A DNA stretch of 9,611 bases, from NCBI GenBank assembly GCA_938015405.1, contig CALLPZ010000001.1:1-9611 (forward strand), written 5' to 3'. A program made the translations under genes and the position numbers. Below are positions 5,341 through 9,611 of the stretch, piece by piece; the first letter of the stretch is position 1; the number at the start of each line of letters is the position of its first letter. This DNA is from an uncultured Pseudanabaenaceae cyanobacterium. GTDB taxonomy: Bacteria; Cyanobacteriota; Cyanobacteriia; PCC-9006; JAAUQQ01. Under the pieces are notes generated by a model that was not told the origin of the DNA, searched no databases, and worked only from the letters and a program-made list of their open reading frames with translations.

Positions 5341-6408
5341 CTAGACGCGAACGCGGTTTTTGGGAATCAGCTTGGCCAGAGGATGCAAGGATTGAGGCCA
5401 AGTGAGGCAATGGCTCAGAGAATCGGGGATCGACAGACTCAGCTGCTGAATTTGCTGGGAGGAGAGGGGAGAGCGCCCACAAAAAAACGGATGCTTGGGG
5501 CGACGACTAAAGTAGCTATAAAAGACGGCGCTCCGATCTTGAGCAATGGGGGGACAACCTCGATGGAAGTAATGGGCAGTGTCACAGAAGATAACTGTTC
5601 CCGCTCGGCCTATACAGCTGTGATACCAGCTATCCGAATTGGAGCCTCTATCATCAGCACTGTCGAGATTAAAAGGGGCAGGCAGATGAGATCTAATGCC
5701 TGGGTGGGGCAGCACACGATATCGCTTAGCAGGGTCTTGAATGAGATGTTCATTGGCCTGAGGATACATGCACTGAAAAGGGCCACCAGTTGCGTTTACA
5801 TCTGTAAAGTAAACAGCCACCTTGAGCATTCTCCAGTCTTCCTTATCGCGATGCCAACGACGGGGCCCACGATCCGTTCCGTCCGCAATGCTGTAGTAGA
5901 AAGAGGGACCATCGTAGGCAACGGGTAGGCGGAAGTAGTTTTCGGCAATTCGTAGCAAACGATCTGCAATGGCCCAACGAAACACCTCGGGGTGCTCGAG
6001 AAAGTGCTGAGCCGTTGCAGTCAGCGTATGTTTCCCTTCATAGAGAGGGGTCTTAGATAGCGCCGCAAGGGTTTGGGTGAGCTGCTGAGCCTGCTCCCAC
6101 ATCACATCGGTGTTAGGAATTTCTAAATCCTCCAAACGAGTCATCGCCAATCCCGTTTGATCGAGGGAATCAACAATGGCTTGCTCAGCAGTACTGAGGT
6201 TAGGGAGACGATCACGATGCAGTTCAATTGCCTTCTGATAACGAGGTTGGAGCAGAGACTGCTCCAACCAAAGCTGACTTGAACAGGCAAAAGCAACCCT
6301 CGAAGGAATGCTAACGACTTCTTGATAGAAGCGATCGCTCCAGCGATGAAGTTGAGCAGAGAGGTAGTTCAACGGAAACTTCTCGTTGCAGCAGTGAGGG
6401 GATGACAA
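5341..6408 (-). CDS. PhyH-like Fe(II)/2-oxoglutarate-dependent dioxygenase
   Basis: A 355-residue protein with a double-stranded beta-helix oxygenase core in its second half; the helical first half (about 1-150) is not recognised. The iron ligands are visible: H186-R-D188 in RRWHRDKEDW, and a distal His, most likely H282 in DTAHYFHRGCPP, followed ten residues later by R292, a good candidate for binding 2-oxoglutarate. VAVYFTDVNATGGPFQCMYP at 197-216 matches the strand after the HxD motif in phytanoyl-CoA-dioxygenase-like enzymes. Such enzymes hydroxylate or otherwise oxidise small molecules; the substrate here is unknown, but its place between glycosyltransferases suggests a sugar, lipid-linked intermediate or surface component. 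The start is uncertain: the longest plausible frame opens with TTG at 6408 without a ribosome site, while a second TTG at 6372 has GAGAAG six bases upstream. It ends 9 bases before the next gene. Confidence 0.8.
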   Translation of the reverse strand: MSSPHCCNEKFPLNYLSAQLHRWSDRFYQEVVSIPSRVAFACSSQLWLEQSLLQPRYQKAIELHRDRLPNLSTAEQAIVDSLDQTGLAMTRLEDLEIPNTDVMWEQAQQLTQTLAALSKTPLYEGKHTLTATAQHFLEHPEVFRWAIADRLLRIAENYFRLPVAYDGPSFYYSIADGTDRGPRRWHRDKEDWRMLKVAVYFTDVNATGGPFQCMYPQANEHLIQDPAKRYRVLPHPGIRSHLPAPFNLDSADDRGSNSDSWYHSCIGRAGTVIFCDTAHYFHRGCPPIAQDRSAVFYSYFSRRPKHPFFCGRSPLSSQQIQQLSLSIPDSLSHCLTWPQSLHPLAKLIPKNRVRV

Positions 6409-6584
6409 ATAGGGTTGAGGCAGTCAGCCTAGCAGAGTCCCAGGAAATTTGGTTTTCCCAATTGCACAGGGATGAGCCCGAGGAAAATCAGATGTCTACG
6501 TAGAAACAAATAATACTCTCCCAAAGCCAGTATGGCATCAGCTGACCTAGGAAACACGAGTAGAGAGTACAAATGTAACTCTCC
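6409..6584. other. 176-bp gap upstream of the oxygenase, with possible promoter elements
   Basis: The largest gap inside the glycan group. On the minus strand a TATTAT hexamer (6515-6510) could serve as a -10 element, but I see no matching -35. A perfect 10-bp palindrome, TCTACGTAGA, at 6495-6504 lies at the expected start point. A secondary promoter for the oxygenase and the following transferases is possible but weakly supported. Confidence 0.3.
6563..6583 (-). terminator. Hairpin directly after a glycosyltransferase stop codon
   Basis: GAGAGT (6563-6568) and ACTCTC (6578-6583) form a 6-bp stem with a 9-base loop immediately 3' of the stop codon at 6585-6587. Flanking CCTAGG copies at 6546-6551 and 6584-6589 could extend the pairing, the latter overlapping the stop. 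There is no U-run, so an attenuating or RNA-stabilising hairpin is more likely than a full terminator. Confidence 0.35.
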
Positions 6585-7799
6585 CTAGGCTTTCAAAGCA
6601 GACTGATATACGGTCTTAATCTTTTCGGCAATCACAGGCCAGGCATAGTGCTGATGAACGTAGGCCTTACATGCATCAGCATCGGGTAAAGAACGCTGGC
6701 CTGCGAAGACCTCGCAAATCCCTCGTGAAATAGCGCTGGCACTAGCATCGTCAAACAATAGCTCCTCAGAGAAAGGACGCAGAATCTCAGGAATTCCCCC
6801 AATGGGCGTCCCCAGCACTGGCGTACCGGCAGCAAGAGATTCCACAACAATGAGTCCAAAGCCCTCGAAGGCCATTGTTGGGACAATAGACAAGGTTGCA
6901 GCACGATAAGCCAAGGTCAGGTCTTCGTCAGAAACGAACCCTAAGAGACGGACGTTGTCACTCAGATTTCGTTCCTCAATTTGCTGCTTCAAGGCATCTG
7001 CCTGGGGTCCCTTACCCGCAATCATCAGCAATACATCAGGTTGCTGCGCCCTCACCTGCTCCATAGCTGTAATGAGATTCTCCAGCCCCATCCGCTTTGC
7101 TAGGCGACGGACTGCCAAAAGAATAGGGCGGTCTTGGGGCCAGCCTAATTGAGTCCGAGCCTCAGCCTGGGAGAGAGAAGAGTCAAACCGTTCCATCTCA
7201 ACACCGGGAGGAACGATATCGATCCGGTCCAAAGGAATATGAAATTCTTGATGAAGCACTTGTCTAAATGCATCGGACAGAACAATCAGACGCTGAGCCT
7301 TATCGTAGGACGTTTTCTCAATCCACTTACAAACTTGGAAACGCCAACCTCTGGCCCCTCCTTCCACATTGCTCTCCAAAGCCCAAGGCCCCTGAAAATG
7401 GGTAACAAGAGGGCGATCCCCCAACAAGTTCAAAACAGGAAAAGCATAGGGAGCAAAGTGAGAAATCACTAAATCATATTCTTGCGTTGATAGCTGCTGA
7501 CGCACCTGCTGACGCACTGCCTGCCAACGCTTCAGCAAGGGAGCATCCATTGGCGCAAAGCTAGACACCAAGCCTGCAGAGTTTTTATTCACTGTTGGCC
7601 CACCCACAACGAGGCCCTGAACCTGCACTCCAGCCTTTGGTAAGTGGTTCACGCAGTCATAAAAAACCCGATTCAATCCTCCAGCAGTCCCTGCTGTCTC
7701 AGGAAACCATTCCATGCCCAGTTGCAACGTTCGAAGAACCGAATGTTCCCCTTCGAGCGGGAGAGGAGTGAACGTAGAAGCATGTGCAATAGGAGACAT
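6585..7799 (-). CDS. GT4-family glycosyltransferase
   Basis: A 404-residue retaining GT-B glycosyltransferase, only distantly similar to the paralogous pair downstream. The core begins around residue 21 (VLRTLQLGMEWFPE), with the acceptor-side loop AGGLNRVFYD at 39-48 typical of GT4 enzymes. Other motifs: SHFAPYAFPV at 113-122, THFQGPW at 133-139, VPPGVEMERF at 196-205, donor-site RRLAKRMGLENLI at 231-243, AGKGP at 261-265, and EX7E from E312 to E320 (EGFGLIVVE), then GTPIGGIPEIL. Probably acts in the cytoplasm in building the exopolysaccharide repeat; sugar specificity is unknown. The ATG at 7797-7799 is 60 bases downstream of the amidotransferase stop, consistent with one operon, although no strong ribosome site is seen and the first 20 residues are not conserved-looking, so a later start is possible. 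Confidence 0.9.
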   Translation of the reverse strand: MSPIAHASTFTPLPLEGEHSVLRTLQLGMEWFPETAGTAGGLNRVFYDCVNHLPKAGVQVQGLVVGGPTVNKNSAGLVSSFAPMDAPLLKRWQAVRQQVRQQLSTQEYDLVISHFAPYAFPVLNLLGDRPLVTHFQGPWALESNVEGGARGWRFQVCKWIEKTSYDKAQRLIVLSDAFRQVLHQEFHIPLDRIDIVPPGVEMERFDSSLSQAEARTQLGWPQDRPILLAVRRLAKRMGLENLITAMEQVRAQQPDVLLMIAGKGPQADALKQQIEERNLSDNVRLLGFVSDEDLTLAYRAATLSIVPTMAFEGFGLIVVESLAAGTPVLGTPIGGIPEILRPFSEELLFDDASASAISRGICEVFAGQRSLPDADACKAYVHQHYAWPVIAEKIKTVYQSALKA

Positions 7800-7859
7800 A
7801 GATAGCAGGTTATTTCAAATAGATAAATCAGAGAGCCCAAATGCAGCCCAGGCATAACG

Positions 7860-9611
7860 CTATAACAAGGCACTCAGGTCATCCTTTGCGCTAAGGGTAC
7901 CGTCTAAATTCATCCTGGCCCAAATCTCCAAGACAAATAATGTCCACAGTTGCTGACTCCAATCGCCACTTCCCGAAGTATGTTCCTGCATCATCTGACG
8001 AACAGCAGCGGGCTGAAACCAGCCTCGCTGGCAAAAAGCAGAACTGCTCAGCGTCTGAGTTAAGTATTCCGCGAGGTCTCCCTGAAGCCAGTTTCGAGTA
8101 GGCATAACAAAGCCACGCTTACGCCGATAAATGACCTCCGGTGGAACATAACGAGCCGCTAAACGCTTAAGCAAGTACTTCGTAGTGAACCCTTTGATCT
8201 TGAGAGATGCTGGAATGCGTGCACTGTATTCAATCAGAGCCTTATCAAGCAAGGGCGATCGCCCCTCCAGGGAACGAGCCATCGTTGATACATCCATCTT
8301 AGTCAACAACTGATCCGGCAAATAAGTGCTGAAGTCCCCATGTAAGGAGCGGTCTATATCATTCGTTGCCAATGCTCCACGCCAAGCTTGTTGATACAAA
8401 TCATCGGGGTGAAAATCTTCAAGTTGCTGCTGAAACTCTGGCGTATAGGTGGAGGTTCGATGGGAGCGGAAAGCCCGGTCATAGTTAAAAGCAGCCTCCG
8501 CCGTTCCCTGCCCCGCTTGTAATAACATCCCCAACTTTTTCAGCTTTCCCTGTTGAATGCCTCCGAGACTCTGCCCCAGAGCAGTTCGCAAAGGCCCAGG
8601 TACCCAACGGCGATAATGAGCCGAAGCCCCAGCTACAACAGGACGAGCATAACCTGCAAAAACTTCATCTCCCCCATCACCATTCAGGGCCACAGTGACA
8701 TGCTCTCTGGCAGCTTTCGCAACATAGTAGGTAGGCACAATTGAGACATCAGCCAGGGGTTGACCATATTGGCCAATAATCTCTGGCAAGTTCATCACAA
8801 CATCGGGTTTAAGCACATGCTCATGCAGATTGACGCGATCACCCAAATGTTGAGAAACCTGGCGAGCATAGGGACGCTCATCCACTGTTTGATCTTCAAA
8901 GCCAATAATGACAGCATCTACAGGGTTCTGCCTTTCCTCAGCCATCATGGCAACAACAAGGCTAGAATCAACACCTCCAGAAAGAAAAGCCCCCAAGGGC
9001 ACATCACTCACTAACCGCCGGCGTACCGAGGACCGAATCAAATGGTCGAGTTCTTCCAGGATTTCTGACTCGGATTGAGCTGTGGTTTCGGTGTAGTCAA
9101 CTTCCCAATAACGCTCAACGGACAAGCGCTTACTGGGGAAATGGTAAGTCAGAGCATGAGCGGGTGGAAGCTGCTGAATCCCCTGAAAAATACTATAGGG
9201 AGCAGGAACAGCCTGATAGGTCAAATAGGCATCAAGAGCAATCGGGTCAACATCAAAGGACTGGGGAATCAAGGCTCGCAGAGCATTGAGAGTAGAGGAA
9301 AAGTAGAAACCATCCCCATTCTCGTGATAGAAAAACGGCTTCTTGCCCACGCGATCACGCGCTGCATAGAGTGTTTGACTACGGTTATCCCAAATCGCGA
9401 TGGCAAACATACCATCAATACGATCTAGCATCCGCTCCCACCCCCAGGCGAGGTAAGCGCTGAGAATAACCTCTGTATCCGAGGAAGAGCGAAAGTTATA
9501 GTCCGCTTTGAGCTGATAGCGCAACTCTTGGTAATTATAAATTTCACCATTGAAGACCAGCATGACTTCACCGTCAGGTGTTGCCATGGGCTGATGTCCA
9601 GCAGGGGAGAG
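7860..9611 (-). CDS. asnB: Asparagine synthase-like glutamine amidotransferase, N-terminus beyond window edge
   Basis: Two-domain AsnB-family enzyme: an N-terminal class II glutaminase releases ammonia, and a C-terminal ATP-pyrophosphatase domain activates a carboxylate and forms the amide. The frame is open to the right edge; 583 residues are present and the normal start with catalytic Cys2 lies outside. Counting from the edge, the glutaminase shows FNGEIYNYQEL at 20-30, SSDTEV at 43-48 and RDRVGKKPFFY at 86-96. The synthetase domain has the PP-loop SGGVDSS at 211-217, NGDGGDEVFAGY at 310-321 and EGRSPLLD further on. Both halves look intact. In glycan loci such enzymes often amidate sugar uronic acids or other carboxylates rather than aspartate, and an amidotransferase of this type is a recognised companion of exosortase-linked exopolysaccharide clusters in proteobacteria. 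Plain asparagine synthesis cannot be excluded from sequence. It is the first gene seen in this operon. Confidence 0.93.
   Translation of the reverse strand, partial: LSPAGHQPMATPDGEVMLVFNGEIYNYQELRYQLKADYNFRSSSDTEVILSAYLAWGWERMLDRIDGMFAIAIWDNRSQTLYAARDRVGKKPFFYHENGDGFYFSSTLNALRALIPQSFDVDPIALDAYLTYQAVPAPYSIFQGIQQLPPAHALTYHFPSKRLSVERYWEVDYTETTAQSESEILEELDHLIRSSVRRRLVSDVPLGAFLSGGVDSSLVVAMMAEERQNPVDAVIIGFEDQTVDERPYARQVSQHLGDRVNLHEHVLKPDVVMNLPEIIGQYGQPLADVSIVPTYYVAKAAREHVTVALNGDGGDEVFAGYARPVVAGASAHYRRWVPGPLRTALGQSLGGIQQGKLKKLGMLLQAGQGTAEAAFNYDRAFRSHRTSTYTPEFQQQLEDFHPDDLYQQAWRGALATNDIDRSLHGDFSTYLPDQLLTKMDVSTMARSLEGRSPLLDKALIEYSARIPASLKIKGFTTKYLLKRLAARYVPPEVIYRRKRGFVMPTRNWLQGDLAEYLTQTLSSSAFCQRGWFQPAAVRQMMQEHTSGSGDWSQQLWTLFVLEIWARMNLDGTLSAKDDLSALL

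Noticed and set aside
4807..5928. Plus-strand open frames at 4807-5316 and 5383-5928
   Set aside because: They lie fully opposite a glycosyltransferase and the oxygenase, both with family motifs. Their products have no recognisable domain.
2487..6589. Three CCTAGG sites (2487, 6546, 6584) as a repeated regulatory element
   Set aside because: Between two and three copies of a given hexamer are expected by chance in 9.6 kb, and the sites share no further context except the hairpin at 6563-6583.
2814..9611. The glycan genes as an O-antigen or capsule locus with Wzx/Wzy/Wzz
   Set aside because: No flippase, polymerase or chain-length regulator is present in the window, so the export route cannot be named.
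1..9611. CRISPR array, tRNA, rRNA, insertion sequence or integron
   Set aside because: No regularly spaced repeats, no tRNA or rRNA motifs, no transposase-like protein and no terminal inverted repeats were seen on either strand.

Overview
The window is an accessory, glycan-related locus from a cyanobacterium. The assignment rests on five copies of the HIP1 octamer GCGATCGC in 9.6 kb and on three gene types characteristic of filamentous and aggregating cyanobacteria: a cyanoexosortase-type protein, an HpsJ-family membrane protein and a PTPA-CTERM sorting-domain protein. The genus cannot be fixed from the sequence; an Acaryochloris/Leptolyngbya-like relative is only a guess.

All eight genes lie on the minus strand, so transcription runs from the right edge to the left. 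In that order: (1) an asparagine-synthase-like amidotransferase (9611-7860), whose N-terminus lies beyond the right edge; (2) a GT4 glycosyltransferase (7799-6585); (3) a PhyH-like Fe(II)/2-oxoglutarate dioxygenase (6408-5341, probable TTG start); (4) and (5) two tandem, clearly paralogous GT4 glycosyltransferases (5331-4108 and 3983-2814); then a 363-bp gap with a good promoter candidate; (6) a secreted PTPA-CTERM protein (2450-1863); (7) an HpsJ-like four-helix membrane protein (1657-1031); (8) a cyanoexosortase (750-1) cut by the left edge just after its catalytic Arg.

The right two thirds (1-5) looks like part of an exopolysaccharide or glycoconjugate assembly operon: three GT4 transferases, an amidotransferase that may amidate a sugar, and an oxygenase that may modify a sugar or carrier. 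The left third (6-8) is a small protein-sorting module: a substrate with a cleavable signal peptide and a C-terminal PTPA/hydrophobic/basic sorting signal, the exosortase expected to process it, and an HpsJ-like partner. Exosortase systems typically occur beside exopolysaccharide genes and their substrates are thought to be exported and often glycosylated, so the two halves probably act together at the cell surface.

Regulatory structure is visible between the modules: a sigma70-like promoter upstream of the PTPA-CTERM gene, an array of AAAGT boxes with 9-13-9 bp spacing just upstream of that promoter, and two 13-bp dyads each about 100 bp upstream of the HpsJ-like and exosortase start codons. 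No tRNA, rRNA, insertion sequence or CRISPR array was recognised.
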